A stretch of 35,189 bases of DNA, taken from Betaproteobacteria bacterium (lineage in GTDB: Bacteria > Pseudomonadota > Gammaproteobacteria > Burkholderiales > SG8-41). Below, piece after piece: positions 1-9,398 of the stretch; position 1 is the stretch's first letter; each line of letters begins with the position of its first letter. A program made the translations under genes and the position numbers. Below the pieces are notes generated by a model, which had not been told where the DNA came from, did no database searches, and worked only from the letters and a program-made list of their open reading frames with translations. Location: the NCBI GenBank assembly GCA_021414185.1, contig JAIOOZ010000038.1, forward strand, positions 1 to 35,189, given 5' to 3'.

Positions 1-2
1 AG

Positions 3-101
3 GCGATCAGCGATTTGAACCTGCAGCAGGTCTACCTGCAGGCGGCGCAGCAGGCGTTCCTGAAGACCACCTCGCTCAACCTGTTCGATATCCTGCGATG
101 A
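3..101 (+). CDS. flgL: Partial CDS, C-terminus of probable flagellar hook-associated protein FlgL (flagellin family)
   Basis: Open frame from the window edge encodes AISDLNLQQVYLQAAQQAFLKTTSLNLFDILR-stop, typical of flagellin/FlgL C-termini; the flagellar context agrees. The 5' part lies outside the window. Confidence 0.6.
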   Translation, partial: AISDLNLQQVYLQAAQQAFLKTTSLNLFDILR

Positions 102-538
102 GCGCCCGGCGCCTGGTTCGGGTTTTCTGCGTGTGCGCGACCGCGCTGGCCAGCGGCTGCATCGGCATCGACGGCGTGAGTTCGCGCGGCGTCGTCATCC
201 CGAATGAAGCACTCACCCTGAGCCGCTCGGTCGCGATTCCGTTTGAATCGATCATCGCGGGCGCCGCGCTCTACATGATCATCGACCCGCTGGCGCCCAA
301 CTGGCAGATCGAGGAAACCCGCTACGAAGGCGGGCGTTACCTGATCGCCATGAAGAAAAAGCGCTTCACCACCGGCGGCGACGGCGAAGCCGCGCAAATC
401 TTCTACCGCCGTGCCGCGCAGATCGCGAACGAGCAGGGCGGCAGCACCTACCGCATCGTCGAGTATTCCGAAGGTGTTGAATCGAACGTGCTGATCGCGC
501 AGCGCGTCGCGCAGGGTGTGGTGGTGGTTGTTAAGTAG
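98..538 (+). CDS. Small putative lipoprotein, function unknown
   Basis: 146-aa ORF overlapping the upstream stop (ATGA). The N-terminus MSARRLVRVFCVCATALASGC looks like a signal peptide with a lipobox. Confidence 0.65.
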   Translation: MSARRLVRVFCVCATALASGCIGIDGVSSRGVVIPNEALTLSRSVAIPFESIIAGAALYMIIDPLAPNWQIEETRYEGGRYLIAMKKKRFTTGGDGEAAQIFYRRAAQIANEQGGSTYRIVEYSEGVESNVLIAQRVAQGVVVVVK

Positions 539-580
539 TTTGGCGGGAGCGCCCGCTCGATAGCGGAGGGGGCGTCGGTT

Positions 581-1060
581 TTACGGAGCCAAAACGCTGC
601 CGTTGAGCTCAATGAACTTGCCCGTCTGGAAACGGGCGCCTAAGGTGTGCTCTTCGTCCCACGCAGTGGTGTAGCCAAGCTCCACGGTAAGTGAGCCGTC
701 CAACGGGGTGACGGCGACGTAGATAAGCTTTGCGTGAGGCCAAACCCCGTTTGGCGTTGCGATTTCAGGGAAAGACTCTTCCATCGGTTCAAGCTCGCCC
801 GCAGCTACAGATTCCGCGTAAGGGCTGTAGTGCTCGAACAATCCAGTCTCAATCGTTGCGCGCCATGAAGCGAATTGCGCCGGCACCTCTTTGGCCAATG
901 CGATCGCCTGTGCGTCAGGTTCGGTTCGCGTGCCGGACAGAACTAGCGGAACGCTTTCGCCGCCCGCAAGAGCAAGCGACCCGCGCCAATGCCCGCGCGA
1001 GCGTTTCAGCTCTCCGAGTTGCGGGTCGCTAAATGGTGGTGATTTGAATAGGCCGAACAA
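581..1060 (-). CDS. Hypothetical protein
   Basis: 159-aa ORF with soluble-protein-like composition. No family recognised. Confidence 0.55.
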   Translation of the reverse strand: MFGLFKSPPFSDPQLGELKRSRGHWRGSLALAGGESVPLVLSGTRTEPDAQAIALAKEVPAQFASWRATIETGLFEHYSPYAESVAAGELEPMEESFPEIATPNGVWPHAKLIYVAVTPLDGSLTVELGYTTAWDEEHTLGARFQTGKFIELNGSVLAP

Positions 1061-1142
1061 TTGCGCCCCCGATCGACTACGCTTTTAGCATCCGTGTTGT
1101 GTTGCGCGCGGCTGTTCTCGCCGCGTGTCACACTCGACGCAG

Positions 1143-1418
1143 TTAAGTGCGGACCTGCGCCACCAACGGAAACTCTTCCGGGTGACGAATTGATTCGACG
1201 GCCAAGTCGACATCGAGGTCGGGCCAGTACAGATGATGCGATTGTGGACGTTCGACATTCATGAGTTTTGCGATCGGCGCGTCCTTGAACCATGGAAACG
1301 ACGAAAACGGTACAAACAGCTCCTCGGCTTCGAGCATAAGCCAGAAGCCATGCGGCGAGACGTTCGTAACCTCAACGTCCAAAGTGCTTGTGCCAGGCCT
1401 TGCGGATGTCATTTTCAT
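1143..1418 (-). CDS. DUF2442 domain protein
   Basis: Translation contains VEVTNVSPHGFWLMLEAEELFVPFSSFPWFKDAPIAKLMNVERPQSHHLYWPDLDVDLAVESIRHPEEFPL, which I recognise as DUF2442-like. Confidence 0.8.
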   Translation of the reverse strand: MKMTSARPGTSTLDVEVTNVSPHGFWLMLEAEELFVPFSSFPWFKDAPIAKLMNVERPQSHHLYWPDLDVDLAVESIRHPEEFPLVAQVRT

Positions 1419-1665
1419 GTTTCCGGATCAACGCTTCTGCCGCCCGCATCTGGCGGTCGTTCAGGCCATAATTCTGCGCCAGTTCGATGTGAGGTTCAAG
1501 CCAGAATTTCGCTTCGCCATCGGCGCAATTCACGTGCACGTGCATTCGCAATTCCTCGCGGGAGAAGAAAAAGAACCGGAATCCGTCTTCACGAAAGATT
1601 GTTGGGCTCAAAGCTATTTCCTGCGGCGCTTTAGATGTTATTTTAAAGATTGGTAACTGCCACAT
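1372..1665 (-). CDS. DUF4160 domain protein, partner of the DUF2442 protein
   Basis: SPTIFREDGFRFFFFSREELRMHVHVNCADGEAKFWLEPHIELAQNYGL is DUF4160-like. Its 3' end overlaps the DUF2442 ORF. Confidence 0.75.
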   Translation of the reverse strand: MWQLPIFKITSKAPQEIALSPTIFREDGFRFFFFSREELRMHVHVNCADGEAKFWLEPHIELAQNYGLNDRQMRAAEALIRKHENDIRKAWHKHFGR

Positions 1666-1699
1666 TACGCTGCATGCAATCTAAGCGCAATTCTGTTTC

Positions 1700-1713
1700 C
1701 CACCGTACGGTGG
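1700..1713. promoter_or_regulatory. Perfect 14-bp palindrome CCACCGTACGGTGG upstream of the DUF4160 gene; possible operator or hairpin
   Basis: Read directly; lies about 35 nt upstream of the annotated DUF4160 start and just after fliR. Confidence 0.45.
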
Positions 1714-1730
1714 AGGCCCACCGGTGAGCG

Positions 1731-2507
1731 CTAGTGCGACGCCACTTTCATCATCGCCTGTAAACCCTGCTCGAAGAGTCTCTCAAAGCCGGGGATCATG
1801 TAGGGCAGGACGAGCAGCAGGGCGATGAAGCCGACGCCGAGGGTGATGGGGAAGCCGATGGCGAAGATGTTGAGCTGCGGCGAGGCGCGGGTGAGGACGG
1901 CCAGTGCAGAGTTGGTGATGAGGAGGGCGGCGATCAAAGGCAGCGACAATTGCACCGCGGCCTGGATGATCATGCTGCCCCATTGCACCAGCGCCATCGA
2001 GCCCGCGGCGAGTGAAAGGGTTGCTTCGGGCGGCACGTTTTGGAAGGACTCGACCAGCGTTGCGATCAGCAGGAGGTGGCCGTTGATCGACAGGAAGACG
2101 AGCGTGGCGAGGAGTCCGAGGAACTGACCGACCACCGGCACGTGCGCGCTTGATTGCGGATCGTAGAACTGCGCGAAGCCCAAGCCCATCTGCAGCCCGA
2201 TGATGTCGCCGGCCATGTTGACGGCGGCGAACACGACGCGCATCGCGAGACCCATGCCGATGCCGATCAGGATTTCGCGCGCGAGCAGCAGCATGCCGTA
2301 GGCCGAGCCGGGCGATACCGTCGGGACTGCCGGCAGCGCAGGTGCGACGAGAATAGTCAGCAGTACGGCGAGCCCGATTTTTGCCGTGAGCGGAAATTGC
2401 TGGTTGCCGAGGACCGGCGCGCTCGCAACGAGCGCGAGGATGCGCGTGAGCGGCCACACGATAAGCATGATCCACGCGTCGAGTTGCGCCGAGGTAACGG
2501 TGATCAT
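1731..2507 (-). CDS. fliR: Flagellar export apparatus protein FliR
   Basis: 258-aa multi-spanning membrane protein with FliR-like sequence (AMRVVFAAVNMAGDIIGLQMGLGFAQFYDP); next to fliQ. Confidence 0.95.
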   Translation of the reverse strand: MITVTSAQLDAWIMLIVWPLTRILALVASAPVLGNQQFPLTAKIGLAVLLTILVAPALPAVPTVSPGSAYGMLLLAREILIGIGMGLAMRVVFAAVNMAGDIIGLQMGLGFAQFYDPQSSAHVPVVGQFLGLLATLVFLSINGHLLLIATLVESFQNVPPEATLSLAAGSMALVQWGSMIIQAAVQLSLPLIAALLITNSALAVLTRASPQLNIFAIGFPITLGVGFIALLLVLPYMIPGFERLFEQGLQAMMKVASH

Positions 2508-2544
2508 GCGCTCTCGCGGGCTTGTCGGCGGCTACCCGCCGGTA

Positions 2545-2814
2545 TCAACCGATGATGCCCGGGATGCTGGCGAACAAGCGCCGCACGTAATCGACCAGCA
2601 CCGTGGTCATCCACGGGCCTGCCACCACCAGCGTGAAAAACACGCCCAGCAATTTGGGAATGAACGACAAGGTCATTTCGTTGATCTGCGTCGCGGCCTG
2701 GAACACGCTGATCAGGAGGCCAATAGCGAGCGCGGCGAGCAGCACGGGTGCTGAAACCAGCAACATGGTCAGCAGCGCCTGCTGGCCGAGCGACATGACG
2801 GATTCGGGCGTCAT
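2545..2814 (-). CDS. fliQ: Flagellar export apparatus protein FliQ
   Basis: 89 aa, two TM segments; MTPESVMSLGQQALLTMLLVSAPVLLAALAIGLLISVFQAATQINEMTLSFIPKL is classic FliQ. Confidence 0.97.
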   Translation of the reverse strand: MTPESVMSLGQQALLTMLLVSAPVLLAALAIGLLISVFQAATQINEMTLSFIPKLLGVFFTLVVAGPWMTTVLVDYVRRLFASIPGIIG

Positions 2815-2904
2815 GGCTGCGCCGAGAGGCGTGAGGCGAGAGGCGGTGGCCGCACCCGGTGCGTTCAGTCGTTTTACATCTCGAGCTTTTCATGGAGTGC
2901 ACCA

Positions 2905-3669
2905 TCAAACCGCGAAACTCTGCGCGAGCGAGCCGATCAGCAGCGCCCAGCCGTCAACGAGCACGAAGATCATGAGCTTGAACGGCAGCGACACCATCGC
3001 CGGCGACACCATCATCATGCCCATGGACATCAGCACGCTGGCGACCACCATGTCGATGATGAGGAACGGTATCAGCACGATAAAGCCGATCTGGAATGCG
3101 GTTTTCAATTCGCTGGTGACAAAGGCCGGAAGCAATACTTTCATCGGCACCTGCTTGATGTCTTCGAGTTTATGGTCGGCGAGTTTCAGGAAGAGGGCGA
3201 GATCGCCTTCGCGCGTCTGCTTCAGCATGAAAGTACGCAGCGGCACGCTGCCTTGTTCGAGCGCCTGGACAAGATTGATCTTGTTCTCGGCGAACGGCTG
3301 ATAGGCATCCGCGTAGACTTTGTCGAGCACCGGCGACATTACGAACAACGTCAGAAACAGCGCGAGTCCGATCAGGACCTGGTTGGGCGGCGAGCTCGGT
3401 GTGCCCAGTGCCTGACGCAGCAGCGAGAGCACGATGATGATGCGCGTGAAGCCCGTCATCATCAGCAGTACTGCCGGCAGAAAGGCAAGCGACGTCAGCA
3501 GCAGCAGGGTCTGTATGCTCAGGCTGTAGGTCTGGCCACCGCCGGGCGCGGGCGTGCTGGTGAGCGCGGGCAAGCCCTGCGCCGCCGCCGGCAATGCCAG
3601 CGTGCACAGGACGATGGCGAGCCACGTGCAATTTTTTGCAAAAACGTTCGGGCTGAGGTATCGAAGCAT
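2905..3669 (-). CDS. fliP: Flagellar export apparatus protein FliP
   Basis: FliP-like core ([57 protein letters not shown]). Start taken at the internal ATG (MLRYLSPNV) before the signal peptide; the ORF extends open to 3753. Confidence 0.93.
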   Translation of the reverse strand: MLRYLSPNVFAKNCTWLAIVLCTLALPAAAQGLPALTSTPAPGGGQTYSLSIQTLLLLTSLAFLPAVLLMMTGFTRIIIVLSLLRQALGTPSSPPNQVLIGLALFLTLFVMSPVLDKVYADAYQPFAENKINLVQALEQGSVPLRTFMLKQTREGDLALFLKLADHKLEDIKQVPMKVLLPAFVTSELKTAFQIGFIVLIPFLIIDMVVASVLMSMGMMMVSPAMVSLPFKLMIFVLVDGWALLIGSLAQSFAV

Positions 3670-3742
3670 GAACGGGCGCGTCCACGAGACTATCCTTTTC
3701 ACGCTTCTATACATCAGCGCGAACGGATTCCTAAGCGAGCTT

Positions 3743-4177
3743 CTACCGTTCATTGCGTTTATCCATCATTTTTCTCAGCCATTGCGCGAATGGGGGCATC
3801 GCGTCCGCAGTCACGGGCGCATTGGCGATTTCATCGGGGCGCGGCATTTGATGCAGCGAATTGACGCTGCCGGGCGCAACACCCAGCACGAGCCAGGTCG
3901 CGCCGACTTCGACGATCACCACGCGTTCGCGTTGACCAACGGCGGCACCGGCGACCACGCGCAAGACGCTCGAAGCGCCGTATGTTTTCGGCGCAAGGCG
4001 TTTCAACAACCATGCGGTGCCGGCGATGACTGCGAGCACGACTGCGAGGCCGAGGAAGAGGCTCAACAACTGTCCGGTCACCGCACCCGACGCCGCGGGT
4101 GTTTGTTCCGCCAACGCGAGGCGGCTTGCGCCGACGGCGATGGCAAAGCACGCAATTTGGCCGAACAAGACGCTCAT
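3743..4177 (-). CDS. fliO: Flagellar biosynthesis protein FliO
   Basis: 144 aa, single TM plus a FliO-like domain ([54 protein letters not shown]). Confidence 0.92.
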   Translation of the reverse strand: MSVLFGQIACFAIAVGASRLALAEQTPAASGAVTGQLLSLFLGLAVVLAVIAGTAWLLKRLAPKTYGASSVLRVVAGAAVGQRERVVIVEVGATWLVLGVAPGSVNSLHQMPRPDEIANAPVTADAMPPFAQWLRKMMDKRNER

Positions 4178-4584
4178 CGCTTGAGCTTGCGCAGCCGTTC
4201 CGACGGCGTGATGATGTCGGTGAGGCGGATGCCGAACTTGTCGTTGACCACCACGACTTCGCCCTGCGCGATGAGGCAGCCGTTGACCAGCACGTCCATC
4301 GGTTCACCCGCGAGCCCGTCGAGTTCGACGACCGAGCCCTGCGCGAGCTGGAGCAGGTTCTTGATTGCGATCTTGGTGCGTCCGAGTTCGACCGTGAGCT
4401 GCACCGGGATATCGAGAATCATGTCGATATCGTTGTGCGCGCCCGCGGGCGCACCCCCGGCCGAGAATTGCTCGAATATCGGCGCCGCGACCTGGGACGA
4501 TGCGTCGGGGCCGGCCGGCGCCTGCTCTGCCGTCGAGGGTGCCCAGTCGCCGGCCGAAATCTGCGCTTCTGCTGTTTCGCTCAT
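4174..4584 (-). CDS. fliN: Flagellar motor switch protein FliN
   Basis: C-terminal SpoA domain: DIPVQLTVELGRTKIAIKNLLQLAQGSVVELDGLAGEPMDVLVNGCLIAQGEVVVVNDKFGIRLTDI. Confidence 0.96.
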   Translation of the reverse strand: MSETAEAQISAGDWAPSTAEQAPAGPDASSQVAAPIFEQFSAGGAPAGAHNDIDMILDIPVQLTVELGRTKIAIKNLLQLAQGSVVELDGLAGEPMDVLVNGCLIAQGEVVVVNDKFGIRLTDIITPSERLRKLKR

Positions 4585-4596
4585 GGTGATCTCCTG

Positions 4597-5580
4597 TCAA
4601 TTCTCGTGCGCGGCGCTCGGCAGCAATTGCTCGACACGCAACGCATACTGGCCGTTGAAAATTCCGCATTTGCATTCCATCACGGGCACGCCGTCGACTT
4701 CCGCGACTATGGGCTGCGGAATGTCCAGCGCGATGATGTCGCCGACCTGCATGCCGAGCAGCTGGTCGAACGTCAGCTCGACATTGCCGAGATTGACGAC
4801 CATTTCGACTTCGGCGCTTTGCACCTGTTTCGACAGCTGGCGTATCCAGTGCTTGTCGGCTTCCACGTGCTCGCTCTGCAGGCTGCTGCGCAGCAGGTCG
4901 CCGATGGGCTCGAGCATCGAATACGGCATGCAGATGTGAAATTCGCCGCCGCGGGAGGCGCCGAACTCGATGTTGAAAGTGGTGACGACCACCACCTCGT
5001 TCGGCATGGCGATGCTGGCGAACTGCGTGGTGATTTCGGAGCGCACGTGTTCGCATTTAACCGCATGCACCGAGGCCCATGATTTTTCGAGGTCCTCGAA
5101 CACGATCTGCAGCATGCAACGGATGATGCGCTGCTCGGTCGGCGTGAATTCGCGACCTTCGGCGCGCTCCGGCAACTGGCCGCTGCCGCCGAACAGGTTG
5201 TCCACGATCATGAACACGAGGTTGGCATCGAAAACGAAAAGCGCGGTGCCGCGCAGCGGCTTTACCTGCACCAGATTGAGGTTGGCCGGCACCAGCAGGT
5301 TGCGGACGAATTCGCTGTACTTGACCACGCGCACCGGACCCGCGGAGATGTCGACGCTGCGGCGCACGAAGTTGAAGAGCCCGGTCCGCAGGTGGCGCAC
5401 GAAGCGCTCGTTGATGATCTCGAGCATGGGCATGCGTCCGCGCACGATGCGTTCCTGGGTCGCGAGGTTGTACGGGCGCACGCCGGAGTCCGCGCCCTCG
5501 TCCTTCGCCTCCTCGGGTTCGCCGCTCACGCCTTTCAACAGCGCGTCGACTTCTTCCTGCGACAGAAAATCCTTGCTCAT
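4597..5580 (-). CDS. fliM: Flagellar motor switch protein FliM
   Basis: Starts MSKDFLSQEEVDALLKGVSG (start trimmed from the 5805 ORF); the rest is canonical FliM. Confidence 0.96.
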   Translation of the reverse strand: MSKDFLSQEEVDALLKGVSGEPEEAKDEGADSGVRPYNLATQERIVRGRMPMLEIINERFVRHLRTGLFNFVRRSVDISAGPVRVVKYSEFVRNLLVPANLNLVQVKPLRGTALFVFDANLVFMIVDNLFGGSGQLPERAEGREFTPTEQRIIRCMLQIVFEDLEKSWASVHAVKCEHVRSEITTQFASIAMPNEVVVVTTFNIEFGASRGGEFHICMPYSMLEPIGDLLRSSLQSEHVEADKHWIRQLSKQVQSAEVEMVVNLGNVELTFDQLLGMQVGDIIALDIPQPIVAEVDGVPVMECKCGIFNGQYALRVEQLLPSAAHEN

Positions 5581-5587
5581 GGCGCCG

Positions 5588-6247
5588 TCACTGCACGATG
5601 AAGGAAGTAAACAACACGGCCAGCACGGGCAGGGCGGGCTTCGCGCCGGCGGGCGGCGCATCATTCGCCTCTGCGGATTCGGTTTCAGGCTTCGCATCGG
5701 CATCGGATTCGGCCGCGCCTTTGGTTGCGTCGACATCGGCCTTGGCCGGCGCGGCGGGCTTTTTCGGCGTGTCCGCGGTGATCGAGGACGGCACCAGAAT
5801 GCCATTGATCGACGTCACGATATCGGTGGCGAGCCTGCGTTTGCCGTCGAGCGTCAGCAGCGTCGAAGCTTTCTGGCTCGACAGCAGCAGCAGGATGCGG
5901 TCGCGCACCTCGGGCATATGCAGCTTGATGGCGTCTACCGCGGCATTGTCGGCGACCCTGAGCGTGAGTCCGACCTGCAGGAATTGCGGGTTGTCTTCGA
6001 GCTGCAGGTTGACGGTGAATGGATCGAGCGGCATGAACTGCGGCGGCTTGGCGGGTTCAGCTTTGGCTTCCTTCGCGGCGTCGTCGTGGGAGCGGTTCAG
6101 GTGCCAGTAAGCGCCGCCGCCGGCAGCGCCGACGATCGCCAACACTGCTACCAGCATCTTCCAGTTGAGCGATTTTTTTTTCGGCGGCGGGGCGTCCGCT
6201 GCCGCGTCGGGCTTGACTGCTTCCTTCTTGACTGCGCTTACCGCCAT
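5588..6247 (-). CDS. fliL: Flagellar basal body-associated protein FliL
   Basis: 219 aa, N-terminal TM, FliL-like core (MPLDPFTVNLQLEDNPQFLQVGLTLRVADNAAVDAIKLHMPEVRDRILLLLSSQ); extended C-terminal tail. Confidence 0.93.
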   Translation of the reverse strand: MAVSAVKKEAVKPDAAADAPPPKKKSLNWKMLVAVLAIVGAAGGGAYWHLNRSHDDAAKEAKAEPAKPPQFMPLDPFTVNLQLEDNPQFLQVGLTLRVADNAAVDAIKLHMPEVRDRILLLLSSQKASTLLTLDGKRRLATDIVTSINGILVPSSITADTPKKPAAPAKADVDATKGAAESDADAKPETESAEANDAPPAGAKPALPVLAVLFTSFIVQ

Positions 6248-6325
6248 GTTGATTCCCTCGCCGGTACGTTCGGGTACGTCGAAGAATTATGGCGGTCTGG
6301 CGGGTGCTGCAATGGGATGAAAAGA

Positions 6326-6338
6326 CCGCCTATTTGCG
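6326..6338. promoter_or_regulatory. CCGCCTATTTGCG 13-mer, putative FlhDC-type half-site upstream of fliL
   Basis: Identical to the right arm plus flank of the inverted repeat between fliF and fliE (12748..12760); resembles the FlhDC half-site core CGCTATTT. Confidence 0.4.
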
Positions 6339-6367
6339 TTCTACTCGGGTGTTTGGAAGCGGCCCGT

Positions 6368-7444
6368 TCAGGCGAACAGGTCGACCAGGCCGCGGCGTCG
6401 TGTCGGCAGCGTGGTGACAAGCGGTGCTCCCGGTGCCCCCGGCTCCTGTACCGGTATATTTGAGTTGCCGCGCCGGGCGTGGTCCTGGGGGGTGGCGAAC
6501 GCGGCGCCGTCGCGTGGCGTGTCGGCGGTCACGCTGGCGTTGCCGAGCATGACCCCGCTTTCGGCCAGGACTTCGCGCAGCCGCGGCAATGATGCTTCCA
6601 CGGCGTCGCGGACCGCTCCATGCGGTGAAGTGAACACCGCGGTCGTGTGGTGCTCGTTGATCGTGAGCTTGATATCGAGCGGGCCGAGTTCGGGCGGATT
6701 GACGCGCAGCTCGGCGACGTGCTGTTTCTCGCCTATCATCCAGACGACTTTTTGACCGAGCTCGCTTCCCCATGCGGCAGAGCCGACCACTGCGTTGATT
6801 TGCAATTTCTGCAATTGCGCAGCTTGCGGTGCCGGCGCGGCCGCCGGCGGTGTTGCGTGCGCCGGCGTCAACGGCGCCAGCGGCAGCGGGGGCGCATCGC
6901 GGCCCGCTTCAAGTCGATTGCCTTCGGGTGTTGCGGGGTGTTCGGCGAGCCGCATCACCGTCGCGGCCTCGCCGGCCGCTTCCGGCGCGGGTTTTTGCGC
7001 GGGTGCGGCTTCGAGGCTGGCGGTCGGCGCGGTGCCGGCGGGCACCGCCGCGGAAATCGCCGGAGCTGCCGGCGCGTCGGCCGCGCGGGCGTCCTGTTTT
7101 ACGTCGCCTGCAGACTGCGGCGCGGTGGGTACCGCCGGCAGCAGCGCCGCCAGGACCGCGAGCGGCGTGCCCGCGGCGCCGGCGTCGAGCGCGGTCGCCG
7201 CTGCGGTCATTTCGTCGGCTTCGTCTTCGTTCACGGCAGCATTTGCCGGGTCGTCCGCATCGACCGCATCGCCGGCGCTCATGCCGGGAAGCCCCGCAGG
7301 CTTGCCGCCCTTGGCGTGCTGCGTGAACGCGGCTTGCAGCGCCACGGCCCACGGCAGCGCTTCGAATTCACCGGTTGCTTCCGCAGGAGAGCCCCTGGCA
7401 CCGCCGGGCGCGATCGGGGACGACGTGACTGGCAGCGTTTCCAT
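6368..7444 (-). CDS. fliK: Flagellar hook-length control protein FliK
   Basis: Low-complexity Ala/Pro-rich N-terminus and a FliK C-terminal domain (VAELRVNPPELGPLDIKLTINEHHTTAVFTSPHGAVRDAVEASLPRLREVLAESGVMLGNASV). Confidence 0.95.
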   Translation of the reverse strand: METLPVTSSPIAPGGARGSPAEATGEFEALPWAVALQAAFTQHAKGGKPAGLPGMSAGDAVDADDPANAAVNEDEADEMTAAATALDAGAAGTPLAVLAALLPAVPTAPQSAGDVKQDARAADAPAAPAISAAVPAGTAPTASLEAAPAQKPAPEAAGEAATVMRLAEHPATPEGNRLEAGRDAPPLPLAPLTPAHATPPAAAPAPQAAQLQKLQINAVVGSAAWGSELGQKVVWMIGEKQHVAELRVNPPELGPLDIKLTINEHHTTAVFTSPHGAVRDAVEASLPRLREVLAESGVMLGNASVTADTPRDGAAFATPQDHARRGNSNIPVQEPGAPGAPLVTTLPTRRRGLVDLFA

Positions 7445-7446
7445 GT

Positions 7447-7944
7447 TTATCTCCGGTTCTTTGGCGTGGCGCCGCCGCCATGCGCGTTGTGCTGGGCGCG
7501 GTTGGCACGGCTCGCGAAATCATCCTGTATTTTTTGCTCGCGGCCCGCTTCGCGGCGCTGCGCCACGGCGTCGAAGCGCTGGGCGAGCGTGCCGAACGCC
7601 TTGGACTTGCGCTCTTTCAGCTGCCAGTCGTTGCGGCCGCATTCGACGCGCGTGCGCGTATCGACCACCAGCGCGTGCTGCTGCAGGATAGCCTGTTCCA
7701 GGCGCTCCAGAAACTCGTGGAAGTTCCGCAACCCGGCGCCGTCGAGTCCGCTGCCGCCGGCGTGTCGCAGGCGTTGCTGGTATTCGTCGCGATACTTGAA
7801 GAGCAGCATTAATTTCTCTTCGTGTTGCTGCAGCTGCCGGTTCAGCGCCCCCAGGCTTGCCGCCGCCGATTCGGCGGTCGTCTCGGCAATTTGCAGCAGT
7901 TGTTTCAGGGCAAATGGTTGCGACATGGGTTTTTTCCGATGCAT
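7447..7944 (-). CDS. fliJ: Flagellar export protein FliJ
   Basis: 165-aa coiled-coil protein between fliI and fliK; FliJ-like N-terminus (LKQLLQIAETTAESAAASLGALNRQLQQHEEKLMLLFKYRDEY). Confidence 0.92.
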   Translation of the reverse strand: MHRKKPMSQPFALKQLLQIAETTAESAAASLGALNRQLQQHEEKLMLLFKYRDEYQQRLRHAGGSGLDGAGLRNFHEFLERLEQAILQQHALVVDTRTRVECGRNDWQLKERKSKAFGTLAQRFDAVAQRREAGREQKIQDDFASRANRAQHNAHGGGATPKNRR

Positions 7945-7960
7945 GAATTATTCGATCCGT

Positions 7961-9370
7961 TCAAGCGGCGCCCGGCGCCCCAACGACATTGCACAAACCG
8001 CTGACGCTGTCTGCGTAGCCGGCGCGCTCCGTCATGTTCTGCTGAAGAAACGCTTCCATCCGCGGGTAAATCGCCAGCGCCTGGTCGAGCGCCGGGTCAC
8101 TGCCTGCGGCATAGGCGCCGACGCTGACCAGGTCGCGGTTGCGCTGGTAACGCGAGTAAAGCGCCTTGAAGCGGCGCACATGCTCGAACTGCGGCCGGTC
8201 AATAAGGTTCGTCAAGGCGCGGCTGATTGAAGCCTCGATATCGATCGCCGGATAGTGGCCCTGGTCGGCAAGCGCGCGCGTGAGCACGATATGGCCGTCG
8301 AGAATCGCGCGCGCACCGTCGGCAATCGGGTCTTGCTGGTCGTCGCCTTCGGCGAGCACCGTGTAGAACGCGGTGATTGAGCCGCCGCCGCGTCCGGCGT
8401 TGCCTGCGCGCTCGACGAGCTGCGGCATTTTCGCAAACACCGACGGCGGATAGCCTTTGGTCACCGGCGGTTCGCCGATGGCGAGCGCAATTTCACGCTG
8501 GGCCATGGCAAAACGCGTGAGCGAATCCATGATGAGCAGCACGTGGCGGCCCTGGTCGCGGAAGTATTCGGCGATCGCCGTTGCGTAAGCGGCGCCCTGC
8601 AAGCGCATCAAGGGGCTGGTATCGGCGGGGGCGGCCACCACCACGGAGCGCGCGAGCCCTGCGGCGCCGAGGATGTTCTCGATGAACTCTTTGACTTCGC
8701 GGCCGCGTTCGCCGATGAGGCCGACAACGATCACGTCCGCGCTGGTGAAGCGCGCCATCATGCCCAGCAGCACGCTTTTGCCGATGCCGCTGCCGGCGAA
8801 GAGGCCCATGCGCTGGCCGCGGCCGACGGTCAGGAGGCCGTTGATCGCGCGCACGCCGACATCAAGCACGTCGGTGATCGGCGCCCGTTCGAGCGGATTC
8901 AGCGGGCGATTGTGCAGCGACATACTGTGCTCGCAATGCAGCGCACCCAACTGGTCGAGCGGCTTGCCGGAGCTGTCGAGCACGCGGCCGAGCAGCGCAT
9001 CGCCGACCGGCACGTGTTTGGCCTGGTCGGCAACGCGGCGGCGCGGCCGCGGCGGAAAGGTCAACACCGGACGCTCGGGCGCGGCTTCGAGCGGCGTAAC
9101 GAGCGCGCCCGGCGTCAATCCGTAGACGTCGTTGATCGGCATCAGGAACAGGCGGTCTTCGGAGAAGCCGACGACCTCGGCTTCCACGCAATTGCCATTG
9201 GGCAGCGAAACCTGGCAACAACTGCCGACCGCGAGCCTGAGTCCCGACGCTTCCAGCACCAGGCCGGCGACGCGCGTAAGCCTGCCGCTTACGGCGAACG
9301 TGTCGGTCGCCGCCACCAGCTCGCGGCAATCGTGCAGAAATCCCGGCAGATTCAGCGTCGCGGTTTGCAT
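7961..9370 (-). CDS. fliI: Flagellum-specific ATP synthase FliI
   Basis: Walker [20 protein letters not shown] and Walker [38 protein letters not shown]. Start set at [10 protein letters not shown]. Confidence 0.97.
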   Translation of the reverse strand: MQTATLNLPGFLHDCRELVAATDTFAVSGRLTRVAGLVLEASGLRLAVGSCCQVSLPNGNCVEAEVVGFSEDRLFLMPINDVYGLTPGALVTPLEAAPERPVLTFPPRPRRRVADQAKHVPVGDALLGRVLDSSGKPLDQLGALHCEHSMSLHNRPLNPLERAPITDVLDVGVRAINGLLTVGRGQRMGLFAGSGIGKSVLLGMMARFTSADVIVVGLIGERGREVKEFIENILGAAGLARSVVVAAPADTSPLMRLQGAAYATAIAEYFRDQGRHVLLIMDSLTRFAMAQREIALAIGEPPVTKGYPPSVFAKMPQLVERAGNAGRGGGSITAFYTVLAEGDDQQDPIADGARAILDGHIVLTRALADQGHYPAIDIEASISRALTNLIDRPQFEHVRRFKALYSRYQRNRDLVSVGAYAAGSDPALDQALAIYPRMEAFLQQNMTERAGYADSVSGLCNVVGAPGAA

Positions 9371-9398
9371 GGCGTGTTGCGGCGGTCGTCGCCGCGGT

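Noticed and set aside
543-556. GCGGG-AGCG-CCCGC hairpin between the lipoprotein and hypothetical genes
   Set aside because: Short stem with no T tract; could be chance in GC-rich DNA.
3554-4939. 461-aa plus-strand ORF opposite fliP/fliO/fliN
   Set aside because: Antisense artefact; the minus-strand genes are clear.
4970-6463. 497-aa plus-strand ORF opposite fliM/fliL
   Set aside because: High-GC antisense ORF overlapping two confidently identified flagellar genes; no recognisable protein features.
6647-8230. 527-aa plus-strand ORF opposite fliK/fliJ/fliI
   Set aside because: Arg/Cys-rich shadow ORF typical of high-GC genomes.
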